Part shown: positions 35,472-44,212 of the stretch, in pieces | Numbering within the stretch: the first letter of the stretch is position 1 | How the letters are laid out: each line of letters starts with the position of its first letter | NCBI GenBank assembly: GCA_023439835.1 | Contig: JAEXUW010000005.1 | Location: 124,001 to 188,000 of the forward strand | DNA: 64,000 nucleotides | Source of the DNA: Bacillota bacterium | GTDB taxonomy: Bacteria > Bacillota > Clostridia > Oscillospirales > Ruminococcaceae | Direction of reading: 5' to 3' | Notes under the pieces: generated by a model | What the model was told of the DNA's origin: nothing | Databases searched by the model: none | Seen by the model: the letters and a program-made list of their open reading frames with translations, nothing else | Program-made: the position numbers and the translations under genes

Positions 35472-37427
35472 CTATTCAACATCGGTATCATAGCATACCG
35501 AAACAGGCACAAAGGGTTTGCCGTCACCTTCATAGAAGCGTGAGAATATTTCATAGAATTCAAGACGAATCGCTTGAATTCCAACGATCATCCCCTCCAT
35601 TGCCATGACAAAAATATTACCGATAATCACGATAACCGGCGCGGCGCCTTTTGAAACACCTTCAGCCAGTGTCATAACAACAAGCATCATTCCCGCATGG
35701 GACAATATGAATCCGCCTACCCTTAAAAATGACATTGTGTTTGTAACATAGCTTAGCAAAAACTCGAACAGCTCAAAGAAATTTTCAGCGATAAAAGTCC
35801 CGATGCTTTCATGCTCATCCTCACCAACATGGAGTTTTTTGTATCTAACAAGGTTTGAAAGAGGAACTCTGAAAAACATCAGCGTCAGCGGTAAAGCAAT
35901 CAAAAATGCTATATACAACGGTGTGAATACCTTTATGCCATCTAAAGCCATAGTCACGGCAGCGCCGACTAATACCGACAGATAAAACACCAGCCCGACT
36001 ATTCCGTTAGGGCCAAAGATTGCCTTTTCATAATTCTTCTGGCGAAAGCCAAGAATGATATTATGAAAAATCGAAATCGCTATTAAAAGAGCGCCCAGTG
36101 CCACCGCACCAAGAAGAATTATATTCGTTTGATGAAAAACCTCAAAGGGCTTTTCCTCAAAACCGAATAATCTATAAAGCGGATTGAGAAGCGTTTCAAA
36201 GCCGAATACTGAACCATAAATCGTACCGAAGCACATGCTTGAAACCCCGACACGCGTCAGAATTCCGCCGGCTTTATTTTTCATTTTAAGCGACAAGAAA
36301 AGCCCGATAAGAAATAGCACCGCACCCTGTCCCAAATCGCCGAACATCAGTCCGAAAAGCAATGTATAGGTCAGTGCAAAAAAGCCTGTCGGGTTAATGC
36401 CGTTATAAGCCGGAAGCCCGTACATTTCAACAAGCATTGAAAACGGTCGTGAGAAAAAGCCGTTTTTTAGCTTTGTCGGTGGCAAAAGCACCTTGTCAGT
36501 ATCCGGTGGCTTAAGAACAACTGAAACCGATTCAATATCATCAAAAACGCTGTTAAAGCGCTGTCCGTCAACACTCGGAACAAAACCGACCAGATAAAAC
36601 TTGCCGTTTAATACCGCAACATTTTTTCTAAGCTCAAAGGTATCATTTTTCATTTTAAGTATTGAAAAGGCGCTGTTTAGCTTTTCACTGTTATCAGCCT
36701 TGAGCTTTTCGACAGCGGCATTAAGCTCACTCACTCTTAATTCAAGCTCCGCTATTGTGGTGTTAAGCTCGTCATACTCCTGCTCCGGCGTGCCCGTCAC
36801 AAATTCAGGAACCCTGAACCTTTCAAAATAAAGCGAGCGGAAAATATCATCAACTAAAACAGCCTGCGAGGTGGGGGCAAAGTACATTCCCCAGCAGTAG
36901 CTTTCATCAAAATCAAAGGGGACAAAGAAGAACGTTTTATCTCCGTAATACTCAAGCTTAGGATAACTGTCAACAGGGAGCTTTCCAACTCTGACCTTAA
37001 CATGCTCGCATGAAAAAATCTCCTCAAAATTAGCACCCAGCCCGTAAAGATGCTTTAGCTGACGCAAAGCCTGCTTATGCTCTGAAAGCTGTTTTAGAAC
37101 GTAATTTTTTTCTGTATAAATCTCATTATATTGATTTTCTATACTTGAAATCAGCTCTTTAATCTCCTCAATACTATCAGGAAGAGACAAATCACATTGA
37201 GTTTGCATTAGCTTAAAGGAAACGTTTGATGCAAGAACAATAAGCCTTTTCAGAGTCGGTGTATATGGATTATCGTCATTTAAAGTAACAAGCTTGGATT
37301 TGTTCTCACCAGAATGTACGGCAACCTCAATGTGAAAACAACCACTCTGACAGCATCTAAGCAAAACAGTGTCGAGATCTCTTAAAAGCCCCGCAATGTT
37401 AACAAGCTCCATTTTTTCTATTGCCAT
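35472..37427 (-). CDS. ntpI: A/V-type ATPase subunit I (membrane stator)
   Basis: A 651-residue protein with a cytoplasmic half (coiled coil at residues 85-125 and 210-260) and about seven to eight helices from residue 345 on. The conserved Arg that drives the c-ring is expected in SFLRVGGFILSHAGM near residue 570, and GDLGQGAVLFLIG near residue 368 is typical. It transfers ions between membrane and ring. Confidence 0.94.
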   Translation of the reverse strand: MAIEKMELVNIAGLLRDLDTVLLRCCQSGCFHIEVAVHSGENKSKLVTLNDDNPYTPTLKRLIVLASNVSFKLMQTQCDLSLPDSIEEIKELISSIENQYNEIYTEKNYVLKQLSEHKQALRQLKHLYGLGANFEEIFSCEHVKVRVGKLPVDSYPKLEYYGDKTFFFVPFDFDESYCWGMYFAPTSQAVLVDDIFRSLYFERFRVPEFVTGTPEQEYDELNTTIAELELRVSELNAAVEKLKADNSEKLNSAFSILKMKNDTFELRKNVAVLNGKFYLVGFVPSVDGQRFNSVFDDIESVSVVLKPPDTDKVLLPPTKLKNGFFSRPFSMLVEMYGLPAYNGINPTGFFALTYTLLFGLMFGDLGQGAVLFLIGLFLSLKMKNKAGGILTRVGVSSMCFGTIYGSVFGFETLLNPLYRLFGFEEKPFEVFHQTNIILLGAVALGALLIAISIFHNIILGFRQKNYEKAIFGPNGIVGLVFYLSVLVGAAVTMALDGIKVFTPLYIAFLIALPLTLMFFRVPLSNLVRYKKLHVGEDEHESIGTFIAENFFELFEFLLSYVTNTMSFLRVGGFILSHAGMMLVVMTLAEGVSKGAAPVIVIIGNIFVMAMEGMIVGIQAIRLEFYEIFSRFYEGDGKPFVPVSVCYDTDVE

Positions 37428-37441
37428 TAATACACCGTCCT

Positions 37442-38494
37442 TTACAGAATCAGAAGTTTTTCAATATATGAAGAGGAAACCTTATATCTTATTCCTTCAA
37501 CTATACTGATTAGGTTTACCGCTTCAACCTCACAAAGATACATGAATGAATATAATGCAACAGGTGCGCTCTGAGATTTTCTTAATGCGCCTCTGGCACT
37601 TCTGTGCCTTATCACATATATACTATGCTCAACCAAATCCGGATCAATTTCATCTATTCTTGAAGCATATGAACTCTTTTCGAAAAGCTCAAGCATACTG
37701 TCACGGTCAGGCGCTTCATAAAAGCTAAAAAGTCTTTTCCTGCCGAGTCTTCCGAAAAAGGGGAGCATTTTGGTTTTAACCTCTTCTGGAGCAGCATGAA
37801 AATAAACCTTGTACCTGTACGAATTAATTATGTTAATAAGATCAATCTGTGACTTGACATCAGCCTTGAGCGAAACCGCAACATCCCCAGTGAATTCATC
37901 GTCGATTATTTCAAACATCTTTTTATAGAAATAAGTTCTAAGCTTAACCTCACACAAGGTATAGTCAATTTTCCCGTTCTCATCGGGTTCAACGTCGGCA
38001 AGAACTTTATAATACGAAGTGCTCTTAACTGTTTTCAAGATATCCTTAAAGCTCTTCGCTCTTGCAAGCTCAATCAAATCAAAGGTTGAATGTTCAATTA
38101 GATAGCTTGGAAGCCCTGCAATATACTCCTCACTATTTCCGGCATTGATATGAAGTATGCAACTTAAAATCTGTTCGATTTCCTCTTGAATTACGACATA
38201 ATTATAAAACTGCTTTTTATCAAGCTGTTGAAATTTGCAAAGTCTTACATACGTTTCAAAATTACAGCGCCGAATTAATGCCTCAAGGTGCCCTCTGTGA
38301 ATTGAGGTCGTGTCAACTCCCGAAAGAACGCTTTTATAGCGTGTATTTTTCTTCAGATAAGCTGCTACATCACTCACGCTCTGCTTATTGAGAAGCTCTC
38401 TAAAATTACTCTCCGTCAGCATATTCCCATACAGAGCATGTATTTTTGCAACAGTTGCCTTTGTTGAATAATTATCAAGCAAAGCTATCACCAA
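37442..38494 (-). CDS. ntpC: A/V-type ATPase subunit C
   Basis: The 350-residue helical protein has three similar units and the family pattern NFRELLNKQSVSDVAAYLKK near residue 29 and IRYKVSSSYIEKLLIL at the C-terminus. It connects the central stalk to the membrane ring. The start is uncertain: TTG 38494, or the GTG directly after it with GGAAG upstream. It is 8 bp after the H-like gene. Confidence 0.88.
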   Translation of the reverse strand: MVIALLDNYSTKATVAKIHALYGNMLTESNFRELLNKQSVSDVAAYLKKNTRYKSVLSGVDTTSIHRGHLEALIRRCNFETYVRLCKFQQLDKKQFYNYVVIQEEIEQILSCILHINAGNSEEYIAGLPSYLIEHSTFDLIELARAKSFKDILKTVKSTSYYKVLADVEPDENGKIDYTLCEVKLRTYFYKKMFEIIDDEFTGDVAVSLKADVKSQIDLINIINSYRYKVYFHAAPEEVKTKMLPFFGRLGRKRLFSFYEAPDRDSMLELFEKSSYASRIDEIDPDLVEHSIYVIRHRSARGALRKSQSAPVALYSFMYLCEVEAVNLISIVEGIRYKVSSSYIEKLLIL

Positions 38495-38502
38495 GCTTCC
38501 GT

Positions 38503-38823
38503 TTAAGATTTGCTTTGTTCTAAAACTGCCGAAACTATATTCTCAACCCACGTCTCGCGGTTTTCATTGAAAATATCGTCTAGCTGTTTAATCTTTAAAT
38601 CCTTCTCTTTTTCAAGCTCGGCAATCTTTTCGTCTGAATCTGCTTTTTCACATTCCTCAACCTTAGAAAGCCGTTCGTCGACTTTTTTTTGCATATCACT
38701 TTGAATACGCTCTTCCTCGGCTTTGGCACTGTTAATAATATTTTCTTTCTGTTGATGAGCATCTTCAAGCTTATCTTTTGCTCGCTGATCTATTTCAAGA
38801 ATATGCGTTATTATATTATCCAT
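38503..38823 (-). CDS. A/V-type ATPase stator helix subunit (G/H type)
   Basis: A 106-residue, almost entirely charged helical protein with a long coiled coil (residues 12-90) starting MDNIITHILEIDQRAKDKLE. That and its place as first gene of the ATPase operon fit the peripheral-stalk G/H subunit that pairs with E. ATG 38823 has GGAGG 5 nt upstream; the longer frame has no ribosome site. Confidence 0.75.
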   Translation of the reverse strand: MDNIITHILEIDQRAKDKLEDAHQQKENIINSAKAEEERIQSDMQKKVDERLSKVEECEKADSDEKIAELEKEKDLKIKQLDDIFNENRETWVENIVSAVLEQSKS

Positions 38824-38899
38824 ACAAACCTCCAAAAAAATCAGGACAAAACGAAAGGGCAACCGGCAATAAACCGAGCCCCTTTGCTACCTATTATAT

Positions 38900-38928
38900 A
38901 TTATACCTATTATTAAGTTTTTTCAATA
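38900..38928 (-). promoter_or_regulatory. Promoter of the ATPase operon
   Basis: TTGAAA (38928-38923) and TAATAT (38905-38900) are 17 bp apart on the minus strand. A leader of about 70 nt with a small GGGC...GCCC hairpin precedes the first gene. Confidence 0.65.
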
Positions 38929-38978
38929 GAAATAACTGTAAAATTGTTTAATAAATATTTAATTAGAGCTGATAATGT

Positions 38979-39053
38979 AAAAACCGCTTAAAGCTCTCAT
39001 AATAATCGGCTTGAAAACAAGCTTTCAAATACAAAGAAATCATTAAGCGGTTT
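38979..39053 (-). terminator. Terminator of the UPF0210 gene
   Basis: Perfect 11-bp arms AAACCGCTTAA (38981-38991) and TTAAGCGGTTT (39043-39053) enclose an inner GCTTG/CAAGC hairpin. The minus strand ends TTTTT. It lies 10 bp beyond the stop codon. Confidence 0.75.
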
Positions 39054-39063
39054 ATAAGTATCG

Positions 39064-40419
39064 CTAATTCTTCAGGCTATGAAGCGGCGCTGGAATTTGT
39101 CCGCCTCTGTTTATAAATTTAGAAGGTGAGTTATAATTTATTTTCATTACTGGACCACAGCCGAACAACCCGCCCCAGTCAAGCTCATCGCCGATTCCCT
39201 TGCCTATTGCCGGAATTATTCTCACGGCTGTTGTTTTGAAATTAACCATGCCTATTGCCGCTTCGTCAGCGATAATGGCGGCAATTGTATCAGTCGTTAT
39301 ATCGCCCGGAACAACAATCATATCAAGCCCCACAGAGCATACAGCAGTCATAGCTTCAAGCTTTTCTATTGAGAGAGCACCGCTTTTTGCCGCCGCTATC
39401 ATTCCAGCGTCCTCAGAAACAGGAATAAACGCACCTGAAAGTCCGCCTATTCTTGAGCAAGCCATTACACCGCCCTTTTTGACTGCGTCATTCAAAAGCG
39501 CAAGAGTTGCGGTTGTTCCGTGAGTTCCGCACTGCTCAAGCCCGATTTCTTCAAGAATGTGTGCAACACTGTCGCCCACAGCGGGAGTAGGAGCTAAAGA
39601 AAGGTCAACAATTCCAAACGGAACACCAAGACGTTCAGAAGCGGTAACGCCCACAAGCTGACCAACACGGGTTATTTTGTATGAGGTTTTCTTTATAACA
39701 TCAGCAATTTCTGTTATGTTAGCATCAGGGTATTTTGACAAAGCCGAGCGAACAACACCAGGCCCAGAAACACCGACATTAATCATACAGTCAGGCTCAC
39801 CAACGCCATGGAAAGCACCCGCCATAAACGGATTATCCTCAACTGCATTACAAAACACGACAAGCTTTGCCGCACCGAAGCAGTTCTGATCAACGGTTTT
39901 TTCGGCACATTCCTTGACAATACGTCCCATGATTTTACACGCATCAAGATTAATGCCCGTTTTTGTTGAACCAATATTGACCGATGAGCAAACCCTTTCT
40001 GTCGTTGAAAGCGCCTCTGGAATTGAATTGATAAGCGCTTCATCACCGGCAGAAAATCCCTTTTGAACAAGCGCCGAATAGCCACCGATAAGATTAACTC
40101 CGACAGCCTTAGCTGCTTTGTCCATGGTATGAGCAAATTTTACAGGGCTGCATCCGCAGGCGGCAGAAATAATTGCAATAGGCGTCACAGAAATTCTCTT
40201 GTTAATTATAGGAACGCCGTATTCCTTTTCAATATCCTCACCGACCTTGACAAGATTTTTTGCACAGCGTGTAATCTTCTCATACACCTTGTCACAGGCT
40301 TTGTCAATATCGCTGTCAATACAATCCAAAAGCGATATTCCCATTGTGATTGTTCTGATGTCAAGACACTCGTCCTGAATCATTCTTATTGTTTCTAGTA
40401 TATCATAAACGTTTAGCAT
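39064..40419 (-). CDS. UPF0210 (PFL/DUF711 family) protein
   Basis: The 451-residue length is exactly usual for the UPF0210 family. It is rich in glycine turns ([18 protein letters not shown] near residue 170, [19 protein letters not shown] near residue 270). ATG 40419 has GGAGG upstream; the first four codons of the longer frame form that site. Members are fold relatives of pyruvate-formate-lyase-like barrels but have no proven reaction. It almost always neighbours a small ACT-domain protein, as here, suggesting a shared role in sensing or using an amino acid. Confidence 0.9.
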   Translation of the reverse strand: MLNVYDILETIRMIQDECLDIRTITMGISLLDCIDSDIDKACDKVYEKITRCAKNLVKVGEDIEKEYGVPIINKRISVTPIAIISAACGCSPVKFAHTMDKAAKAVGVNLIGGYSALVQKGFSAGDEALINSIPEALSTTERVCSSVNIGSTKTGINLDACKIMGRIVKECAEKTVDQNCFGAAKLVVFCNAVEDNPFMAGAFHGVGEPDCMINVGVSGPGVVRSALSKYPDANITEIADVIKKTSYKITRVGQLVGVTASERLGVPFGIVDLSLAPTPAVGDSVAHILEEIGLEQCGTHGTTATLALLNDAVKKGGVMACSRIGGLSGAFIPVSEDAGMIAAAKSGALSIEKLEAMTAVCSVGLDMIVVPGDITTDTIAAIIADEAAIGMVNFKTTAVRIIPAIGKGIGDELDWGGLFGCGPVMKINYNSPSKFINRGGQIPAPLHSLKN

Positions 40420-40445
40420 AGCTTCCTCCAAAAATGAAATTGAGC

Positions 40446-40715
40446 TTAAATTCTGTGCATTGAGTTAAAAATATCCTCATGCATGACATGGATAGAAAGC
40501 CCCAGCTCGTCACCGAGATTCTTCATTCTGTCGGCAAGCTCTGTAAAATTAGTATTTAGCTTTGAAATATCAGCAAGCATTATCATAGCAAACATATCCT
40601 GTAAAACCGACTGAGTAACCTCAATTATATTTGCGTTATACTCAGCGCAGATAGCACTTACCTTTGCTAGAATTCCGACCGTATCTTTTCCGATTACCGT
40701 TAAAACCGCTCTCAT
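40446..40715 (-). CDS. UPF0237 ACT-domain protein
   Basis: An 89-residue single ACT domain ([21 protein letters not shown]) of the GcvR-like UPF0237 family. ACT domains bind amino acids, and this one is expected to pair with the UPF0210 protein encoded 26 bp downstream. GGAGG lies before ATG 40715. Confidence 0.92.
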   Translation of the reverse strand: MRAVLTVIGKDTVGILAKVSAICAEYNANIIEVTQSVLQDMFAMIMLADISKLNTNFTELADRMKNLGDELGLSIHVMHEDIFNSMHRI

Positions 40716-40878
40716 TATAAATCCTCCTAATTAAATAGCTTCATATATAATATCACATTTTTTCAGAAATTAAAACTCCCCTTATAAACAATTTTACAAT
40801 AATTATTTGCACCAAATATGTAAATTCACTCAAAAATATGCTATAATTTCTTTTATAATCAATCAGGAGATGAAATAA

Positions 40879-41724
40879 ATGAACTTAATTGACTGTCATA
40901 CACACTCTGAGCATTCCCCAGATGCTTCTTTTTCTGTTGAGCAAATGTGTGAAAAAGCGATTTCGCTTGGTCTTTCAGCCTTTGCAATAACCGACCACGT
41001 TGAAGCTTCACATTTTTATCCGCGTGAGCATTATAAAGAAATACTGATTGACAATCCCATTCTTGAATATGACAACAAAGCGAACTTTTTAAACTCTGTA
41101 TCGGCGGTAACAAAAGCCAAAGATAAGTATTGTGGGAGGCTGAATTTAATATGCGGCATCGAGCTTGGTCAGTGCGTTCAGGACCCTTCTGCGGCAATGG
41201 AGGTAAGCTCAGACGAGCGTGTCGATTTCATAATCGGCTCTCTTCATCAGCTTCACGGCTATGATGATTTTGCCTTTCTTAATTATAAGGATTATGACAT
41301 AAACAAGCTTCTTGAGCTTTATTTCATTGAAATAAATGAAATGTGCAAAACCGGCGATTTTGATGTGCTGGGGCATATGACCTATACTTTACGGTATATG
41401 GAGGGTGAGCAAGGGTACAAAACTGATATTTCGCCATTTGACGAGTTGATTTTCGAAAGCTTAAAAGCTCTCTCTCAAAGAGGAAAGGGCATAGAAATAA
41501 ACACATCAGGGCTAAGACAACGTTACGGCAGGACCTTTCCCGAGCTTAAATATGTAAAAATGTTCAAGGATGCGGGCGGTGAAATTTTGTCAATAGGCTC
41601 AGATGCACATTGCCCTGATGATATAGGAAAAGGAGTAAAAACGGGCATTGAAATTGCTGCTGCTGCGGGATTTGAGCGGCTTGCTTATTTCAAGAATAGA
41701 TGCCCTGAATTTCTCAAAATATAA
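40879..41724 (+). CDS. PHP-family histidinol-phosphatase-like enzyme
   Basis: A 281-residue PHP phosphoesterase with metal ligands in DCHTHSEHSPDA at residues 5-16, ITDHVE near residue 38, GIELG near residue 94, GSLHQLH near residue 118, DVLGHM near residue 160 and SIGSDAHCPDDIG near residue 240. This matches HisJ-type histidinol phosphatase, but no other his genes are in the window, so another phosphomonoester is possible. The downstream flavoprotein gene follows by 12 bp. Confidence 0.88.
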   Translation: MNLIDCHTHSEHSPDASFSVEQMCEKAISLGLSAFAITDHVEASHFYPREHYKEILIDNPILEYDNKANFLNSVSAVTKAKDKYCGRLNLICGIELGQCVQDPSAAMEVSSDERVDFIIGSLHQLHGYDDFAFLNYKDYDINKLLELYFIEINEMCKTGDFDVLGHMTYTLRYMEGEQGYKTDISPFDELIFESLKALSQRGKGIEINTSGLRQRYGRTFPELKYVKMFKDAGGEILSIGSDAHCPDDIGKGVKTGIEIAAAAGFERLAYFKNRCPEFLKI

Positions 41725-41736
41725 AGGGGTGACATC

Positions 41737-42810
41737 ATGTATGACTTTGCAATAGTTGGACTCGGCCCTGCCGGTGCCGTTCTTGCATCTCTGATCGACA
41801 AAAAATACAGCGTTATTTGCTATGACCTTAAATCAGATGATAAGAACTCAAGATTTAAAAAGCCTTGCGGTGGACTCCTTGCGCCTGACGCTCAAAAGGC
41901 TCTTGCCGGATTTGATATTCCGCTTCCTAGAAGTATTCTCGCCGACCCCCAAATTTTTGCCGTCAAAACAATTGATATGAAATACAAGCTAATCAGGCAT
42001 TATCAGAGAATGTACGTTAATCTTGACAGGCACCGCTTTGACACGTGGCTAAAATCCATTATCCCCTCAAATGTCATAGTGAAAAATGAATGTCGCTGTA
42101 CAGACATAACGCAAAAGGATAATCACTTTGCCGTTACCTTTAGCACAGACGGAAGAAAAGATACCATTCTTTCAAAATACATTGTGGGAGCAGACGGTGC
42201 AAATTCTATCGTCAGGCGAACTTTTTTTCAGAATAAGAAAATCAGAAGCTATATGAGCATACAGCAATGGTTTAAGGATGAAAATCCTGTTCCCTTCTAT
42301 TCCTGTATATTCGACCCCGAAAACACCGACTGCTATTCTTGGACGATTTCAAAGGACGGTTATTTGATTTTCGGCGGTGCTTATTCACTTGCAAACAGCA
42401 GAGAATGCTTTGAAAATCAAAAAATAAAGCTTCAAAAACTCGGCGTAATGCTTGGTGACCCTCTTAAAACCGAAGCGTGCCTTGTTTTAAGGCCTAAGTC
42501 AGCTAGAGATTTTGTCTGTGCAAAAAATGGTGTTTTTCTAGTCGGTGAAGCCGCAGGCTTTATCAGCCCAAGCTCTCTCGAAGGAATAAGCAGTGCCATT
42601 ATCAGCGCAAAGTGCTTGAGCCGTGCGATTAACAGCGGAAAAAACACCGAAAAGAAATATATAAAAAATACCTTTAGCCTCAGATTGAAGCTATGGCTTA
42701 AAATAATCAAATGCCCTTTTATGTACTTCCCTCCGCTAAGATTTTTAATAATGAAACTGGGCATAATGAAAATAACAATGCAAAATGAAAATGAGAAACT
42801 TGTTTTCTGA
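41737..42810 (+). CDS. FAD-dependent oxidoreductase of the geranylgeranyl-reductase-like family
   Basis: The 357-residue flavoprotein has the FAD loop GLGPAGAVLASLI near residue 8, KKPCGGLLAPDAQKAL near residue 41, VGADGANSIVRR near residue 149 and the second FAD motif GVFLVGEAAGFISPSSLEGI near residue 268. The C-terminus is basic. Relatives reduce isoprenoid chains or act as monooxygenase-like enzymes; in an anaerobe a reductase is more plausible. Cotranscribed with the PHP phosphatase; no link in function is evident. Confidence 0.82.
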   Translation: MYDFAIVGLGPAGAVLASLIDKKYSVICYDLKSDDKNSRFKKPCGGLLAPDAQKALAGFDIPLPRSILADPQIFAVKTIDMKYKLIRHYQRMYVNLDRHRFDTWLKSIIPSNVIVKNECRCTDITQKDNHFAVTFSTDGRKDTILSKYIVGADGANSIVRRTFFQNKKIRSYMSIQQWFKDENPVPFYSCIFDPENTDCYSWTISKDGYLIFGGAYSLANSRECFENQKIKLQKLGVMLGDPLKTEACLVLRPKSARDFVCAKNGVFLVGEAAGFISPSSLEGISSAIISAKCLSRAINSGKNTEKKYIKNTFSLRLKLWLKIIKCPFMYFPPLRFLIMKLGIMKITMQNENEKLVF

Positions 42811-42815
42811 AAATT

Positions 42816-42837
42816 TCACATTGTGAAGGTTTTTTTA
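42816..42837 (+). terminator. Weak terminator after the flavoprotein gene
   Basis: A 5-bp TTCAC/GTGAA stem with a 3-nt loop is followed by GG and seven T on the plus strand, directly after the stop codon. The short stem makes it doubtful. Confidence 0.4.
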
Positions 42838-42982
42838 AATAGCGAAAAATATAGCAGTGTTCTTATTTTCTCAAAAAATCTGTTATTATTTATGACCTTG
42901 ATGTTAAAAACTTTATGTTGACTTAGCTTTGAAACTATGTGATGATAATTATATATTCATTTTCTGAAAGGAGCTGTTTTAA

Positions 42983-44005
42983 ATAAAACAGTCAGGCTTT
43001 GATCTCATTTCCTTCGGTGAAATTATGCTAAGACTATCCCCTCCAATGAATGAACGCATGGTAAGAGGCGATGTTTTTGAAAAACGCGCAGGTGGCTCTG
43101 AGCTGAATGTTGCCTCAGGTGTTTCTCTTTTAGGACTAAGAACAGGTATAATTTCAAAGCTCCCGTCAAATGAAATGGGAACATTCATAAAAAACCGTAT
43201 ACGCTTTTGCGGGGTGAGCGACGATTACCTCATATACGATGATTCGCCGGACGCACGTCTTGGAATTTACTATTATGAAAGCGGTGCTGCGCCGAGAAAG
43301 CCCGCAATTGTTTATGACCGAAAGGGCGCTTCTATCAACAAAATTAATATTGATGAAATACCTGATGAGGTGTATTCAAATACTCGCTGTTTTCACACCA
43401 GCGGAATTTCACTTGCGCTTTCACCGTCAGTACGTGCTTTCACCATTGAGCTGATTAAGAAATTCAAACAAGGTGGCGCAATGATTTCCTTTGATGTTAA
43501 TTACCGCGCAAATCTGTGGGGCGAGGATGAAGCAAGAGAAACACTGAAGGAAGTTTTCAAGTATGTCGATGTGCTGTTTGTTTCTGAAGAAACTAGTCGC
43601 AGAATGTTTCAGAAAACAGGTGAGCTTCGCGACATTATGAAAAGCTATTGCGATGAATTCGGCGTGAAATATGTGGCAACAACACAGCGTCAGGTTATCA
43701 GCCCGAGAAAGCATAATTTTAGTTCAATAATCTATTGCAACGCAAGAAGCGAGTATTTTACAGAGCCAATGTACACAGACATTGATGTCGTTGATCGCAT
43801 CGGAAGCGGCGATGCTTATGTTGCAGGTGTGCTATTCGGTTTATTGAAATATGACGACCCTTCTAAGGCACTTAAATTCGGGAATGCAACAAGTGCGGTT
43901 AAAAATACTATACCTGGCGACTTGCCCTCTTCTGATTATAAAGAAATAATGCATATTATCAATTCACACTCCTCAACAGGTCCTCAAAGTGAAATGAACA
44001 GATAA
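42983..44005 (+). CDS. PfkB-family sugar kinase, KdgK-like, with an apparent ATA start
   Basis: The kinase phosphorylates a sugar or 2-keto-3-deoxy-gluconate-like acid. Visible motifs are GGSELNVASGVSLLGLRTG near residue 35 and the catalytic DRIGSGDAYVAG near residue 270, with the Asp base. In-frame codons from 42983 give the standard PfkB first strand (SGFDLISFGEIMLRLSPP), but no ATG, GTG or TTG precedes it; the codon in the start position, 9 nt after AAAGGAG, is ATA, right behind a TAA stop. A start at ATG 43025 would remove the whole first strand and has no ribosome site. An ATA start or a recent ATG to ATA change is the best reading. Its use as KDG kinase would fit the IlvD/Edd island, though it is not adjacent. 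Confidence 0.8.
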   Translation: MKQSGFDLISFGEIMLRLSPPMNERMVRGDVFEKRAGGSELNVASGVSLLGLRTGIISKLPSNEMGTFIKNRIRFCGVSDDYLIYDDSPDARLGIYYYESGAAPRKPAIVYDRKGASINKINIDEIPDEVYSNTRCFHTSGISLALSPSVRAFTIELIKKFKQGGAMISFDVNYRANLWGEDEARETLKEVFKYVDVLFVSEETSRRMFQKTGELRDIMKSYCDEFGVKYVATTQRQVISPRKHNFSSIIYCNARSEYFTEPMYTDIDVVDRIGSGDAYVAGVLFGLLKYDDPSKALKFGNATSAVKNTIPGDLPSSDYKEIMHIINSHSSTGPQSEMNR

Positions 44006-44021
44006 AAATATAACTGCTATG

Positions 44022-44050
44022 AAGCCGTGAGTGAATTCTCACGGCTTTTT
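44022..44050 (+). terminator. Terminator of the sugar kinase gene
   Basis: A 9-10-bp stem AAGCCGTGAG/CTCACGGCTT (44022-44031 with 44038-44047) is followed by TTT on the plus strand, 16 bp after the stop codon. Confidence 0.85.
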
Positions 44051-44118
44051 GATGTATAACCACGACATAATCACTAAAAATATTATCATGTTATTATAAA
44101 ATTTCATCACAAACAATC

Positions 44119-44147
44119 TTGACGAAGATATCCTTATGCTGTATTAT
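44119..44147 (+). promoter_or_regulatory. Promoter of the RND pump operon
   Basis: TTGACG (44119-44124) and TATTAT (44142-44147) are 17 bp apart. The TetR-type palindrome begins 9 bp downstream, over the expected transcription start. Confidence 0.8.
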
Positions 44148-44155
44148 TATATCAT

Positions 44156-44173
44156 CGACCGACCGGTCGGTCG
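44156..44173. promoter_or_regulatory. TetR-family operator, perfect 18-bp palindrome
   Basis: CGACCGACCGGTCGGTCG is perfectly symmetric and very GC-rich amid AT-rich DNA. The repeated GACCGACCGGTCGGTC core is the classic form of a TetR/AcrR repressor site. It overlaps the start point of the pump promoter, and the last gene of the operon encodes a TetR-family protein. Confidence 0.9.
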
Positions 44174-44212
44174 GAAATATATAAAAATGTTTTCATCAGA
44201 AAGGAAAACCAT

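Noticed and set aside
44156..44173. Restriction-site cluster or cloning artefact
   Set aside because: The GC-rich palindrome lies exactly over the start of a promoter whose operon encodes a TetR protein, so an operator explains it.
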